64,000 bases of DNA, taken from Bacillus sp. EB01. Its GTDB lineage: Bacteria > Bacillota > Bacilli > Bacillales > Cytobacillaceae. Of the stretch, positions 6,653 to 17,179 are shown in pieces; position 1 is the stretch's first letter, and each line of letters opens with the position of its first letter. The notes under the pieces were generated by a model. The model was not told the origin of the DNA, did no database searches, and saw nothing but the letters and a program-made list of their open reading frames with translations. Location: the NCBI RefSeq assembly GCF_000613125.1, contig NZ_HG964497.1, positions 1,814,958-1,878,957 of the forward strand, read 5' to 3'. The position numbers and the translations under genes are program-made.

Positions 6653-7198
6653 ATGATCCAACAAATTTTACCGGCGTGTTCTAATATGAAGGACTTTGAG
6701 CAGTTTTTAAAAAGCCCCTTTGAAATAGGGGTTTTTCTCGAAATGCATATTGCTCAGTTAAAGCATGTGGATGCTATGGCCAAGGCTAATGGAAAAAAGA
6801 TGCTTTATCATATGGATATGATTCATGGAATTAAGAGTGATGACTTTTCAACAGAATTTATATGTCAGGAATACAGGCCTTATGGATTAATCACGACAAA
6901 AGCGAATGTAATCCTAAAGGCTAAGCAAAAAGGTGTTTTGGCTGTCCAACGGGTGTTTTTGCTAGATTCGCATGCTCTGGAAAAGAGTTATAAGCTTCTT
7001 GGTAAAACACAGCCGGATTATATAGAGGTTCTTCCGGGAGCAATGCCTAACCTTATCTCCGAGGTCAAAGAAAGGATGCAAATACCTCTACTCGCTGGGG
7101 GGTTCATCAGAAGCGTAGAAGATGTAGAGCTTGCTTTGGCAGCAGGAGCCGATGCTGTAACAACTTCAAAAAAGAAAATATGGGATTACTATTCTTAA
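6653..7198 (+). CDS. glpP: Glycerol-3-phosphate-responsive antiterminator GlpP (181 aa)
   Basis: GlpP binds glycerol-3-phosphate and prevents termination in the leaders of glpF and glpD. The protein is a TIM-barrel-like RNA binder. Here VQRVFLLDSHALEKSY, then DYIEVLPG and the phosphate-site LLAGGFI ... DAVTTSKK are all present. It is immediately upstream of glpF, whose leader holds a matching terminator. GGATGGGAAG precedes the ATG. A second, diverged copy lies at 16429 in the dha operon. Confidence 0.95.
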   Translation: MIQQILPACSNMKDFEQFLKSPFEIGVFLEMHIAQLKHVDAMAKANGKKMLYHMDMIHGIKSDDFSTEFICQEYRPYGLITTKANVILKAKQKGVLAVQRVFLLDSHALEKSYKLLGKTQPDYIEVLPGAMPNLISEVKERMQIPLLAGGFIRSVEDVELALAAGADAVTTSKKKIWDYYS

Positions 7199-7237
7199 AG
7201 TTCTTAAGGTTTGAAAAATAATTATCGTATAAATAAT

Positions 7238-7266
7238 TTGACAGCGCTTTCAATTATCGATATAAT
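7238..7266 (+). promoter_or_regulatory. glpF promoter with overlapping CcpA cre site
   Basis: TTGACA (7238-7243), a 17-bp spacer and TATAAT (7261-7266) form a consensus SigA promoter. TGACAGCGCTTTCA (7239-7252) matches the cre consensus TGWNANCGNTNWCA at every position and overlaps the -35. This predicts direct catabolite repression of glpFK by CcpA. Confidence 0.9.
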
Positions 7267-7296
7267 TGAGGTACAAGTTAAGAGTGACGGAGAATG

Positions 7297-7364
7297 GGAG
7301 ATTCACACAGATGTGCCTGGTGTTTATTGGGTATGTTCTGTTGTGGATCTCCTTTTTGTTTTTT
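7297..7364 (+). promoter_or_regulatory. glpF leader terminator, target of GlpP antitermination
   Basis: GGAGAT-T-CACA (7297-7307) pairs with TGTG-G-ATCTCC (7342-7352), followed by TTTTTGTTTTTT. The terminator is between the promoter and glpF, so most transcripts should stop here unless GlpP acts. The leader segment GAGTGACGGAGAATGGGAGA just upstream is the probable recognition region. Confidence 0.8.
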
Positions 7365-7417
7365 GGCATCTTAACATGTAAAAAACACAATTTAGCAGGC
7401 GAGAAAGGGGAAAGTGT

Positions 7418-8242
7418 ATGTCAGCATTTATGGGGGAAGTCATTGGAACAATGATTCTGATTGTTTTTGGTGCCGGAATTGGCGCAGGTTCTTCTCTGAA
7501 AAAATCGTACTCGAACAGCCCTGGTTGGATAGTTATCACAATAGCATGGGGACTTGCGGTTACGATGGCTGTATTTGCAGTAGGGTCAATTAGCGGGGCG
7601 CATTTGAATCCAGCGGTTACATTGGCTTTGGCAATTGATGGATCATTCGCATGGGCGGATGTACCCGGTTATATACTTGCACAAATGATTGGAGCAATTA
7701 TTGGTGCTTCTCTCGTATTTTTTCATTATTTGCCTCATTGGAAAGAAACCGATGATTCAGGTACAAAATTAGGCGTTTTTGCCACAGGTCCGGCCATTCC
7801 TCATACTTTTTCAAATTTATTCAGTGAAGTATTCGGTACTTTTATTCTTGTTCTAGGTTTATTATTCATAGGGGCTAATAAATTCACTGAAGGTCTTAAT
7901 CCTTTTGCAGTTGGTTTATTGATTGTCGCTATTGGTATGTCTTTGGGTGGTACAACAGGATATGCAATCAACCCTGCACGCGATCTTGGACCGCGGATTG
8001 CTCATTTCATCCTTCCAATTCCGGGCAAGGGTGGATCCAATTGGGGCTACTCGTGGATTCCGGTTGTTGGTCCTCTCCTCGGTGGATCGTTAGGAGCTGT
8101 TTTTTACAAAGCTGTGTTCTCCGGTGAAGTAACCACTTCATTCTGGGTTGTAGTTGGTATAGCAGTAGTCTCTCTGGGAGCAGCCTATGTTGGAGGAAAA
8201 AAACAGCCGGGTGAAATGGCTGTTCCAAAAATGAGGGCCTAA
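7418..8242 (+). CDS. glpF: Glycerol facilitator GlpF (274 aa)
   Basis: An aquaglyceroporin for passive glycerol entry. The two pore motifs are visible as HLNPAVTL and AINPARD; the aspartate after the second NPAR marks the glycerol-conducting branch. Six membrane helices are expected. AGAAAGGGGAAAGTGT precedes the ATG. It forms an operon with glpK, starts from a cre-controlled promoter and is read through a GlpP-dependent leader. Confidence 0.95.
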   Translation: MSAFMGEVIGTMILIVFGAGIGAGSSLKKSYSNSPGWIVITIAWGLAVTMAVFAVGSISGAHLNPAVTLALAIDGSFAWADVPGYILAQMIGAIIGASLVFFHYLPHWKETDDSGTKLGVFATGPAIPHTFSNLFSEVFGTFILVLGLLFIGANKFTEGLNPFAVGLLIVAIGMSLGGTTGYAINPARDLGPRIAHFILPIPGKGGSNWGYSWIPVVGPLLGGSLGAVFYKAVFSGEVTTSFWVVVGIAVVSLGAAYVGGKKQPGEMAVPKMRA

Positions 8243-8329
8243 AAGTGGTAAGCATAATCAATGTATTAATGAGTAAGTTTGAAATGATAGCTTTCTAAAA
8301 TTGAAGTTTACGAATTAACTTGGAGTTAA

Positions 8330-9835
<1,506 letters not shown>

Positions 9836-9915
9836 AGGTTTACTAAAAGTAATATCAATTTTGCCTGATAATTGGTATACTTAAGATAAGTTAATAATTC
9901 GGCAGGAGTACTGGA

Positions 9916-9967
9916 GAGACCGCAAAGCATTACCGATTATCAGGTGATGTTCTTTGTGGTCTCTTTT
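9916..9967 (+). promoter_or_regulatory. glpD leader terminator, target of GlpP antitermination
   Basis: GAGACC-G-CAAAG (9916-9927) pairs with CTTTG-T-GGTCTC (9952-9963), then TTTT. It is placed immediately before the glpD ribosome site. Upstream, GGAGTACTGGAGAG resembles the element before the glpF terminator. This is the known architecture of GlpP-controlled glpD leaders. Confidence 0.8.
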
Positions 9968-9989
9968 CCTGTTTAAGGAGGAAAAACGT

Positions 9990-11642
9990 ATGTTTACAAA
10001 TAGAAAACGTGTGGAACTTGTTTCGAAATTAAAAAGTGATTCTTTTGACTTACTAGTCATAGGAGGAGGGATTACCGGCGCTGGTATTGCATTGGATGCA
10101 ACTACACGGGGGATCAAAACTGCTCTCGTGGAAATGCAGGATTTTTCAGCTGGAACTTCAAGCCGTTCAACAAAACTAGTCCACGGTGGTCTCCGTTATT
10201 TAAAGCAATTGGATGTTAAGGTTGTTGCTGAGGTAGGAAAGGAAAGGGCAATTGTATTCGAAAATGGCCCGCACGTTACCACACCTGAGTGGATGCTTCT
10301 GCCATTTCACACAGGGGGCACTTTCGGTAGTTTTACAACATCAATAGGCTTGAGGGTTTACGACTTTTTGGCAGGAGTTAAGAAAAATGAGCGCAGATTA
10401 ATGCTTTCAAGGGAAGAAACCTTAAAAAAAGCCCCCTTGATCAAGAAGGAAGGATTAAAAGGCGGGGGGTATTATGTTGAATACCGTACCGATGATGCAA
10501 GGCTTACCATAGAAGTAATAAAGGCGGCCGTGGAAAAGGGAGCAGCTGCTATAAATTATACTAAAGTTGTAAACCTAATTACAGAGAATGGACGTGTGGC
10601 CGGTGTTGTTGTAAAGGATCAGTTTACAGGCGAAGAATACAATGTTTACGCAAAAAAAATCGTTAATGCTACCGGTCCATGGGTTGATAAAATCCGTGAA
10701 ATAGATGGGTCCAAAAAGGGTAAGTCCTTAATCCTTTCTAAAGGGATTCACGTTGTCATTGATCAATCTCGCTTTCCGCTAAAACAGGCGGTTTATTTTG
10801 ACACTCCTGATAAAAGGATGGTTTTTGCAATACCGAGAAACGGGAAAGCGTATGTTGGGACAACGGATACCTTCTATGATGGAGACAAAGCAAATCCGAA
10901 AATGGTCAGGGAAGACAGGGATTATATTATAAAAGCAATTAATTATATGTTCCCAGAGGTTGGCATCACTGCGGACGACATTGAATCGAGCTGGGCAGGA
11001 ATCAGGCCTCTTATTCATGAGGAAGGAAAGGCACCATCCGAGATTTCGAGGAAAGATGAAATTTGGGAATCGGAATCTGGGTTACTAACAATTGCAGGTG
11101 GGAAATTAACCGGTTACCGAAAAATGGCAGAAACCATTGTTGACCTTGTAGCTGAAAAACTGCTGGCCGAAGGAAGCGGTCCAATAAAACCATGCCAAAC
11201 GATACATTTGCCGATGTCAGGCGGCGATGTAGGCGGAGCGGAAAATTTCGAGCGTTATATTTCGTCTGTTGAAGCGGAAGGAGTTAGTTCCGGATTGAGT
11301 AGGGAAGACGCCAGGCACTTGGCAGCTTTCTATGGTTCAAATGCACCAGTCGTATTTTCTTTGGTTAGTCACAACAAAAAACTGGCTAAGGAATACAATC
11401 TTCCATTAGTTATATTTGCAAAATTAATTTACGGAATTGAATATGAACTAGTTGGCACTCTAGTAGACTTTTATTTCAGGAGAACAGGAGATTTGCTTTT
11501 TGATATAGATACTGTCCGGGATACCAAGGAAGGAGCCAGTGCCTATATGGCACAGGTCCTAAATTGGAACGATGAGCAAAGAAATAAATACGATCAAGAT
11601 CTAGAAAAGGAAATTACCGCAGCAACGATGGTGGCCGGATAA
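9990..11642 (+). CDS. glpD: Aerobic glycerol-3-phosphate dehydrogenase GlpD (550 aa)
   Basis: FAD-dependent, membrane-associated oxidation of glycerol-3-phosphate to dihydroxyacetone phosphate. The FAD fingerprint [20 protein letters not shown] lies at about residues 20-40, followed by [15 protein letters not shown]. The ATG at 9990 is chosen because AAGGAGG is 7 bases upstream; a start 36 bases earlier would lie within the leader terminator. It is controlled by its own GlpP-type leader. Confidence 0.96.
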   Translation: MFTNRKRVELVSKLKSDSFDLLVIGGGITGAGIALDATTRGIKTALVEMQDFSAGTSSRSTKLVHGGLRYLKQLDVKVVAEVGKERAIVFENGPHVTTPEWMLLPFHTGGTFGSFTTSIGLRVYDFLAGVKKNERRLMLSREETLKKAPLIKKEGLKGGGYYVEYRTDDARLTIEVIKAAVEKGAAAINYTKVVNLITENGRVAGVVVKDQFTGEEYNVYAKKIVNATGPWVDKIREIDGSKKGKSLILSKGIHVVIDQSRFPLKQAVYFDTPDKRMVFAIPRNGKAYVGTTDTFYDGDKANPKMVREDRDYIIKAINYMFPEVGITADDIESSWAGIRPLIHEEGKAPSEISRKDEIWESESGLLTIAGGKLTGYRKMAETIVDLVAEKLLAEGSGPIKPCQTIHLPMSGGDVGGAENFERYISSVEAEGVSSGLSREDARHLAAFYGSNAPVVFSLVSHNKKLAKEYNLPLVIFAKLIYGIEYELVGTLVDFYFRRTGDLLFDIDTVRDTKEGASAYMAQVLNWNDEQRNKYDQDLEKEITAATMVAG

Positions 11643-11751
11643 GGAGGTATTCCTTTGCATGGGTCAGTAGAGCCGACAATCGGTAAGCTTAATATAAGGC
11701 GCGTGAAAACGTTTTATATGTTAAAATTTAGATAATCACTTCCATATAAAG

Positions 11752-11771
11752 CCTCCATAACGGGGGTTTTT
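11752..11771 (+). terminator. Weak terminator after glpD
   Basis: CCTCC / GGGGG stem with a 5-base loop, then TTTTT. It separates glpD from the regulator gene. Confidence 0.45.
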
Positions 11772-11807
11772 CATTTGATTAAAAGGTTCGGAAACAGGGG
11801 GATGCCA

Positions 11808-13877
11808 ATGTACGAGCTGTCCGTAAAAGTATTTCAAAAAAATGGTTTACATGTGAGAAGTGCAGCATCTTTCATTGCCATGCTGCATACCGAGATAAAG
11901 GACGAATCCATTCTTAAAAATAGTTATGTGGAATACAAGGGCCGCCGTGTCGGTGTAACTAATCTTTTATCTCTTGTTTCCCTAAAAATAATGCAGGGAG
12001 AGGAATTAACTTTATTATTTGAAAGCCCAATCCCTGCACAGCTTGAAGAAGAAATCATGAGCTTTTTTGAAAAGACTCAAGTGATTGATAGGCAGGAGGT
12101 AGAAGCAGATCGGCTCCTGATGGAAAATTCCATTATCATGCAAGAGGCAATCTCTCATCTTCCGAGCGGGATGATTGTTGTAAATAGCAATAATATGATC
12201 ACTTTTGCCAATGAAGCGGCGATTAAACTTCTAGGAATTCCTTTACACAGACTATTGAATAAACTAGCAAGTGATGTGCTTCCTAATTCAAAGCTTCATG
12301 AAGTTTTAGAAACAGGGGAAACCCAATTCGCAGAAAAGCAGTATTTAAAAAAACATATTATCCTCGTTAATCGTGCTCCCATTTTATTCAATGGAAAAAT
12401 TATTGGGGCTGTGGCTATTTTCCAGGATATTTCGGACTTTGAGAAAATAAATTTGGAACTTCACCAAGAAAGAGAACTACAGGAAAAGCTTAATCTTGTC
12501 CTTGATTCTGTAACCGATTTAATTGCTCTTACAGATCATGAGGGAAGATGCATGTATATGAATGAACATATGGATAAACTATTTGATTCAACCATTGAAG
12601 GGCGGTTTTTTGAAAACCTTATTGGTCAAAAAGCTTGGCGAAGTTTAGCTAACGGAAAAGTTCCTCTCAATAGCGATATTATAACGATTAAAAACGACAA
12701 GTACTTTATTAAAATGAAACCAATAGCTCTAAATAATAAGTTTCATGGTGCTGTCGTCTCATTAAGCCCATGCAATGAGTTGAAATCCTTAATGAAAAAG
12801 CTTTCCATAATGGAAGAAAGAACGAAATACTTGGAGATGGAACTTTCAAAGCATCTCCATTTGGATGAAGCTTTTTCTACAATCATAGGAAACAGCGGGG
12901 CCTTAATGGATAGTTTAACAATTGCAAATAAAGTTTCTAAAACGATTTCCACCGTGTTGATAACCGGTGAAAGCGGAACCGGTAAAGAACTTGTAGCAAG
13001 GGCGATACATGAATCTAGCAACCGGAAAAACAATCCTTTTATTCGAGTTAACTGTGCCGTCATTCCTAGAGATCTCATAGAAAGCGAATTGTTTGGACAT
13101 GAAAAAGGCGCTTTTACAGGAGCAGTAAGAACTCGTCAGGGCAAATTTGAACTGGCCAATTATGGGACAATTTTTCTCGATGAAATTGGTACGCTCGATA
13201 TTAATCTCCAGGCAAAGCTGTTAAGAGTTCTTCAAGACCGGGAAATAGAGCGTGTTGGCGGAAATGAAACCATCAATCTTAATGTCAGGATCATCGCCGC
13301 AACAAATGAAGATCTAGATAAGATGATAAAGGAAAAGAAGTTCAGGGAAGACCTTTACTACCGCTTACATGTAATACCGGTCCATCTTCCACCGCTCAGG
13401 CAGCGGAAAGGGGATATACCATCTCTAGTCGACCATTTTAGGAAACAGTTTAACAGGCAGATGGGAAAAAATATTAGTTATTACGAGAAGGGCTTTATGG
13501 AAGCTATTGCGAATTATACTTGGCCTGGGAATATCAGGGAACTACAAAATGCAATTGAACGGACTGTGGCACTTACGGAGGATGAAACCCTTTATTGCAG
13601 GGATCTTCCGAAATATATTTCACATGAAAGGGAATCATCTCTGCAGGTTGAATTCAACAAAAAAGTCCTGCCCTTAGAGGAGTATGAAAAGAACATATTT
13701 GAATACGCCGTCCAATTTTATCCGAGCTACAATCAATTGGCAAAAGCACTTGGAATTACTCATAAAACTGCAGCTAGTAAGTTAAGAAAGTATAACCTGG
13801 ATCATTTACTTGGTAAAAACTATCAGCAGCATGGGGAAAATTTATCAACCGTCCTGGAAAAAACTCCACAGGCCTGA
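11808..13877 (+). CDS. Sigma-54-dependent activator with N-terminal HPr-like domain, two PAS domains, AAA+ and Fis HTH (689 aa)
   Basis: Residues 1-83 are HPr-like: KNGLHVRSA places a histidine exactly at position 15 and keeps Arg17. The position matching HPr Ser46 is Asn (VGVTNLLS), so HPr-kinase control is unlikely. Two PAS domains follow (about 105-215 and 225-320). The sigma-54 AAA+ core has Walker A GESGTGKE (387-394), GAFTGA (434-439) and Walker B IFLDE (455-459). The C-terminus is a Fis-type HTH (YNQLAKALGITHKTAASKLR). The ATG at 11808 follows AGGGGG. It sits directly before the sigma-54-driven dha operon, so it is most likely its activator. A cre-like sequence with two mismatches lies near 11704. 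Confidence 0.9.
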   Translation: MYELSVKVFQKNGLHVRSAASFIAMLHTEIKDESILKNSYVEYKGRRVGVTNLLSLVSLKIMQGEELTLLFESPIPAQLEEEIMSFFEKTQVIDRQEVEADRLLMENSIIMQEAISHLPSGMIVVNSNNMITFANEAAIKLLGIPLHRLLNKLASDVLPNSKLHEVLETGETQFAEKQYLKKHIILVNRAPILFNGKIIGAVAIFQDISDFEKINLELHQERELQEKLNLVLDSVTDLIALTDHEGRCMYMNEHMDKLFDSTIEGRFFENLIGQKAWRSLANGKVPLNSDIITIKNDKYFIKMKPIALNNKFHGAVVSLSPCNELKSLMKKLSIMEERTKYLEMELSKHLHLDEAFSTIIGNSGALMDSLTIANKVSKTISTVLITGESGTGKELVARAIHESSNRKNNPFIRVNCAVIPRDLIESELFGHEKGAFTGAVRTRQGKFELANYGTIFLDEIGTLDINLQAKLLRVLQDREIERVGGNETINLNVRIIAATNEDLDKMIKEKKFREDLYYRLHVIPVHLPPLRQRKGDIPSLVDHFRKQFNRQMGKNISYYEKGFMEAIANYTWPGNIRELQNAIERTVALTEDETLYCRDLPKYISHERESSLQVEFNKKVLPLEEYEKNIFEYAVQFYPSYNQLAKALGITHKTAASKLRKYNLDHLLGKNYQQHGENLSTVLEKTPQA

Positions 13878-13921
13878 TAAAAATTATCCAAACTAGCAAG
13901 TGTCCTTCCGTAAAAATAGAC

Positions 13922-13987
13922 AAAATTGGGTTATTCCACAGCCTTCTTGCTTTTTTAATGCAGGAAAAGCTGGGAGTGACCCATTTT
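13922..13987. promoter_or_regulatory. Long imperfect inverted repeat, candidate upstream activator site
   Basis: AAAATTGGGTTATTCCACAGC (13922-13942, given here without its first base) is mirrored by GCTGGGAGTGACCCATTTT (13969-13987). The right arm ends about 37 bases before the -24 element. It could be the binding site of the activator encoded just upstream, or a terminator for that gene. Confidence 0.4.
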
Positions 13988-14023
13988 TTGCTTTTACCTC
14001 CATTTACACTGATAGTGAAAGCT

Positions 14024-14040
14024 TGGCACATTTCTTGCAT
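14024..14040 (+). promoter_or_regulatory. Sigma-54 (SigL) -24/-12 promoter of the dha operon
   Basis: TGGCAC (14024-14029), five bases, TTGCAT (14035-14040): the invariant GG and GC have the correct spacing. It begins 55 bases upstream of the dhaK start codon. Transcription should begin near 14050. Confidence 0.93.
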
Positions 14041-14078
14041 TTAAATTAATCGAAACAAGTAAAAGGAGGGTATTTTGA

Positions 14079-15074
14079 ATGAAAAAGTTAATTAATCATC
14101 CTGAAAGTGTTGTTTCAGAAATGGTATCTGGATTTGTATCAGCTTATCAAACAAGTTTAAAAAGAGTCCCTGGAACAAATGTAGTTGTGCGAAAGGATGC
14201 TCCTGTAAAAGGAAAGGTTGGAATCATTAGTGGGGGAGGAAGCGGACATGAGCCTGCTCATGGCGGATATGTAGGGAAGGGGATGCTTGATGGGGCTGTA
14301 GCAGGTGAAGTATTTACATCTCCTACTCCAGACCAGATTTTCGAAGCCATCAAGGCAGTAGATGGGGGAAAAGGCGTTCTTCTAGTAATTAAAAATTACA
14401 CAGGTGATGTAATGAATTTTGAGATGGCAGCTGAGTTGGCCGAAGCAGAAGGCATTGAAGTGGCCAAGATTGTTGTTGATGATGATGCGGCAGTAGAAAA
14501 CTCTACATACACAATTGGTAAACGGGGTATTGCGGGTACAGTTTTCGTCCATAAAATTGCGGGTGCTCTGGCTGAAACCGGAGCTTCACTTGAGGAAGTG
14601 GCCGAAGTGGCAAACCATGCAATCAAAAACCTGAGTTCCATGGGTATGGCTTTGACGCCTTGTACGGTCCCGGCTGCAGGTAAACCAGGGTTTTCAATTG
14701 GCGAAAACGAAATGGAGATTGGGACAGGGATTCATGGAGAGCCTGGAATTGAAAGAAGTGAAATCAAAACAGCAGACGAAGTCGCAGAGATTTTGCTTGA
14801 AAAGACCCTGTTGCAGCTGAGGCTTGATGAAAATAGCCGGGTAGCGGTCATGATTAATGGGCTTGGGGCGACTCCGCTAATGGAGCTTTATATTGTCTAC
14901 AATAAAGTGGCCGAAATACTAAAAGAAAAAGGAATCAAAGTCGAGGAGACATTTATTGGCGAATATATGACTTCACTCGAAATGGCAGGATGTTCCGTCA
15001 CCCTTCTACGCCTGGATAGCAGGCTTTCTGAATTGCTGAATGCTAAAGCAGATACAGTCGCCTTTAAAAGGTAA
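14079..15074 (+). CDS. dhaK: Dihydroxyacetone kinase subunit DhaK (331 aa)
   Basis: The substrate-binding subunit of the PTS-dependent kinase. It holds dihydroxyacetone as a hemiaminal on a histidine: H219 in GTGIHGEPGIER. The N-terminal GIISGGGSGHEPAHGGYVGKG is diagnostic. AAAAGGAGGG precedes the ATG. It is the first gene of a five-gene operon behind a sigma-54 promoter. With DhaL-ADP and DhaM it makes dihydroxyacetone phosphate, which meets the GlpD product. Confidence 0.97.
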   Translation: MKKLINHPESVVSEMVSGFVSAYQTSLKRVPGTNVVVRKDAPVKGKVGIISGGGSGHEPAHGGYVGKGMLDGAVAGEVFTSPTPDQIFEAIKAVDGGKGVLLVIKNYTGDVMNFEMAAELAEAEGIEVAKIVVDDDAAVENSTYTIGKRGIAGTVFVHKIAGALAETGASLEEVAEVANHAIKNLSSMGMALTPCTVPAAGKPGFSIGENEMEIGTGIHGEPGIERSEIKTADEVAEILLEKTLLQLRLDENSRVAVMINGLGATPLMELYIVYNKVAEILKEKGIKVEETFIGEYMTSLEMAGCSVTLLRLDSRLSELLNAKADTVAFKR

Positions 15075-15130
15075 GTTTATCAGGGCGCATTTCCCCAAGT
15101 TTGAAAAATCATCATTAAAGGAGAGGTTTT

Positions 15131-15757
15131 ATGCCATTTGGAATCAGAGACGCAAGAAATTGGCTAACCCAACTCAATCAGATTTACCAGCAGGAAAAAA
15201 TGTATTTAACTGAACTTGACCAGGCAATAGGTGATGGGGACCATGGAATCAACATTGCCAGGGGCTTTAATGAATTAGCGAAAAAGCTTGAAGGGTCAGA
15301 GTATACCGATATAGGTTCTATATTTAAGGATGCTGGAATGGTTCTCCTGACAAAGGTAGGTGGGGCATCCGGGCCTTTATATGGAACTGTTTTCATAAAG
15401 GCTTCTGCAGTTTTGAAGGATAAATCCGAAATATCCTTCGAAGAATTGACAGCTGCGTTATCAGAAGGCCTCGAAGGGCTAAAAATTAGGGGGAAAGCCA
15501 CTTTAAAGGATAAAACAATGCTGGATGTATGGATACCTGCAGTAGAATTTTTGAACGGGCAGGCTAACAGTCCTGACTGGGATAGTTTAATTCAGTTAAC
15601 ATCCAATAAAATGAATCAAACAAAAGATCTTGAAGCGAGAAAGGGAAGGGCGTCCTACTTGGGACCTCGTTCGGTTGGCCACATTGATCCAGGGGCAGCA
15701 TCCTCCCATTTATTCTTTGCTGAATTGGCTAAGGTTTGTAAAGGGGTAAATTCATGA
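15131..15757 (+). CDS. dhaL: Dihydroxyacetone kinase ADP-binding subunit DhaL (208 aa)
   Basis: Carries permanently bound ADP, which is re-phosphorylated by DhaM and passes phosphate to dihydroxyacetone on DhaK. The Mg-ADP site aspartates D30, D35 and D37 are in LTELDQAIGDGDHG, and the GGASGPLYGT loop follows. The length is as expected. AAAGGAGAGG lies before the ATG. Its last codons overlap the dhaM start (ATGA). Confidence 0.96.
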   Translation: MPFGIRDARNWLTQLNQIYQQEKMYLTELDQAIGDGDHGINIARGFNELAKKLEGSEYTDIGSIFKDAGMVLLTKVGGASGPLYGTVFIKASAVLKDKSEISFEELTAALSEGLEGLKIRGKATLKDKTMLDVWIPAVEFLNGQANSPDWDSLIQLTSNKMNQTKDLEARKGRASYLGPRSVGHIDPGAASSHLFFAELAKVCKGVNS

Positions 15758-16149
15758 AAAACGTAGGTATCGTATTAATCTCTCATAGTGCAGACCTTGT
15801 TAAGGGCCTATATAAGCTGCTTGCTGAAATCCAACAAAACGTATCTATCGCAACAGCTGGCGGAACAAGCGATGAAGAAATTGGAACGGATGTTTTTAAA
15901 ATTAAGGGAGCAATCGAATCCGTATATTCCGATAAGGGAGTTGCCATCGTGTTCGACTTGGGTAGTGCCTTGATAAATGCAGAAATGGCAGTGGAAATGA
16001 TGATAGATTATCCGGCTATTAAAATTGCAGATGCCCCACTTGTGGAAGGTGCTTATGCCGCAGTTATTCAGGCAGGATTGGGCAGTCCCCTTGATGATGT
16101 GGTTGCAGCGGCGGAAGGGGCTAGGGGTCTTCAAAAAGTTGATAGATAG
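15754..16149 (+). CDS. dhaM: PTS-dependent dihydroxyacetone kinase phosphotransferase DhaM, EIIA-only form (131 aa)
   Basis: An EIIA-Man-type domain with H11 in VLISHSADLVKGL as the phospho-site. It transfers phosphate from HPr to DhaL-bound ADP. In E. coli DhaM is fused to HPr and EI-like domains; here only the EIIA domain is present and an HPr gene follows as a separate cistron. The 4-base overlap with dhaL gives translational coupling. Confidence 0.94.
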   Translation: MKNVGIVLISHSADLVKGLYKLLAEIQQNVSIATAGGTSDEEIGTDVFKIKGAIESVYSDKGVAIVFDLGSALINAEMAVEMMIDYPAIKIADAPLVEGAYAAVIQAGLGSPLDDVVAAAEGARGLQKVDR

Positions 16150-16171
16150 CTATATTTCCGAGGTGAAAAAC

Positions 16172-16417
16172 ATGATAGTAAAAGACATAACAATTTCTAT
16201 AGAAAAGGGACTCCATGCAAGGCCAGCTGCAGACCTTGTTAAAAATTTGAATAAGTTTCAAAGCAGCGTGGAATTCAAGGTAAACGAAAAGAAACTTAAT
16301 CCTAAAAGCGTAATCAGCCTGATGGCATCAGTAATAAAACAAGGAGATGTCATTCGGGTCAATGTAAATGGGCTAGATGAGGAAGAAACAATGAATTGGC
16401 TTGTAAATTTCCTATAA
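16172..16417 (+). CDS. Operon-specific HPr-family phosphocarrier (81 aa)
   Basis: MIVKDITISIEKGLHARPAA puts H15 and R17 in the exact HPr positions, and PKSVIS puts a serine at position 46, the HPrK/P site. It is a full-length HPr-like protein, not Crh, which lacks His15. GAGGTG precedes the ATG at 16172. It follows dhaM by 22 bases. Its place suggests a dedicated donor for DhaM, or a partner or competitor of the HPr-like domain of the activator. General PtsH is expected elsewhere in the genome. Confidence 0.92.
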   Translation: MIVKDITISIEKGLHARPAADLVKNLNKFQSSVEFKVNEKKLNPKSVISLMASVIKQGDVIRVNVNGLDEEETMNWLVNFL

Positions 16418-16428
16418 GAGGAGAAAAC

Positions 16429-17004
16429 ATGAGTTTATATGGACAATATGTAATACCAGTTGTGAAAAACATGTCTCAATATGAATTATTTCTAAAAAGC
16501 AGTTATGAATATGGGGTATACCTAGAGACCAATATTGCTCATTTAAAGCCTATTTCCCTACTTGCCAAGGAACATAATAAAAAAATCCTGTTCCATACCG
16601 ACTTGATTATGGGATTGAAAAATGATGAATATTCTGTTGAATATATTTGCCAGGAAATCAAACCTTATGGGATTATTTCTACAAGACCAAATGTTATTTC
16701 CAAAGCAAAGAAACGTGGATTAATGACCGTCCAAAGAATTTTTCTTTTAGATTCACAGGCTCTTGAAAAGAGTTACACAATAGCCAAAAAGACAGAGGCA
16801 GATTATTTGGAGATATTGCCAGGGATTATCCCCGATTATATTAAAACAATAGGACAGGTAACTTCTATCCCCGTTTTAACGGGAGGGCTGATATCAACAA
16901 AAATAGAAATCGCTAACGCTATTAACGCAGGTGCCAAAGCGGTCACGACATCAAATGTCTCACTGTGGATGTCAATGGAAGAAACACGACAGGTTCATGC
17001 TTAA
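16429..17004 (+). CDS. Second GlpP-family antiterminator, in the dha operon (191 aa)
   Basis: Clearly homologous to the glpP product at 6653. Shared segments include VQRIFLLDSQALEKSY, EILPG and AVTTS. It is diverged elsewhere, with a longer N-terminus and a different C-terminal tail (SMEETRQVHA). AGAGGAGAAA precedes the ATG at 16429. It is the last gene behind the sigma-54 promoter, and no leader terminator exists before dhaK, so its RNA target must lie elsewhere, perhaps the glpF/glpD leaders. The ligand could be glycerol-3-phosphate or another triose phosphate. Confidence 0.9.
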   Translation: MSLYGQYVIPVVKNMSQYELFLKSSYEYGVYLETNIAHLKPISLLAKEHNKKILFHTDLIMGLKNDEYSVEYICQEIKPYGIISTRPNVISKAKKRGLMTVQRIFLLDSQALEKSYTIAKKTEADYLEILPGIIPDYIKTIGQVTSIPVLTGGLISTKIEIANAINAGAKAVTTSNVSLWMSMEETRQVHA

Positions 17005-17179
17005 ATAAGGTTAAACAATGGCAGCTAGCAGGAACATCTAAAGCTGCTGTCAATGGAAGAAAAGCTAAACAATTTTTCACAATCCAATACAATGTGCCAG
17101 TAGATAGCCGTAGAAGTTTTTCCATGTTTGTAATGAAACCATATCGGTACCCGTCTACTATATATTGGAGGCGATGCTG

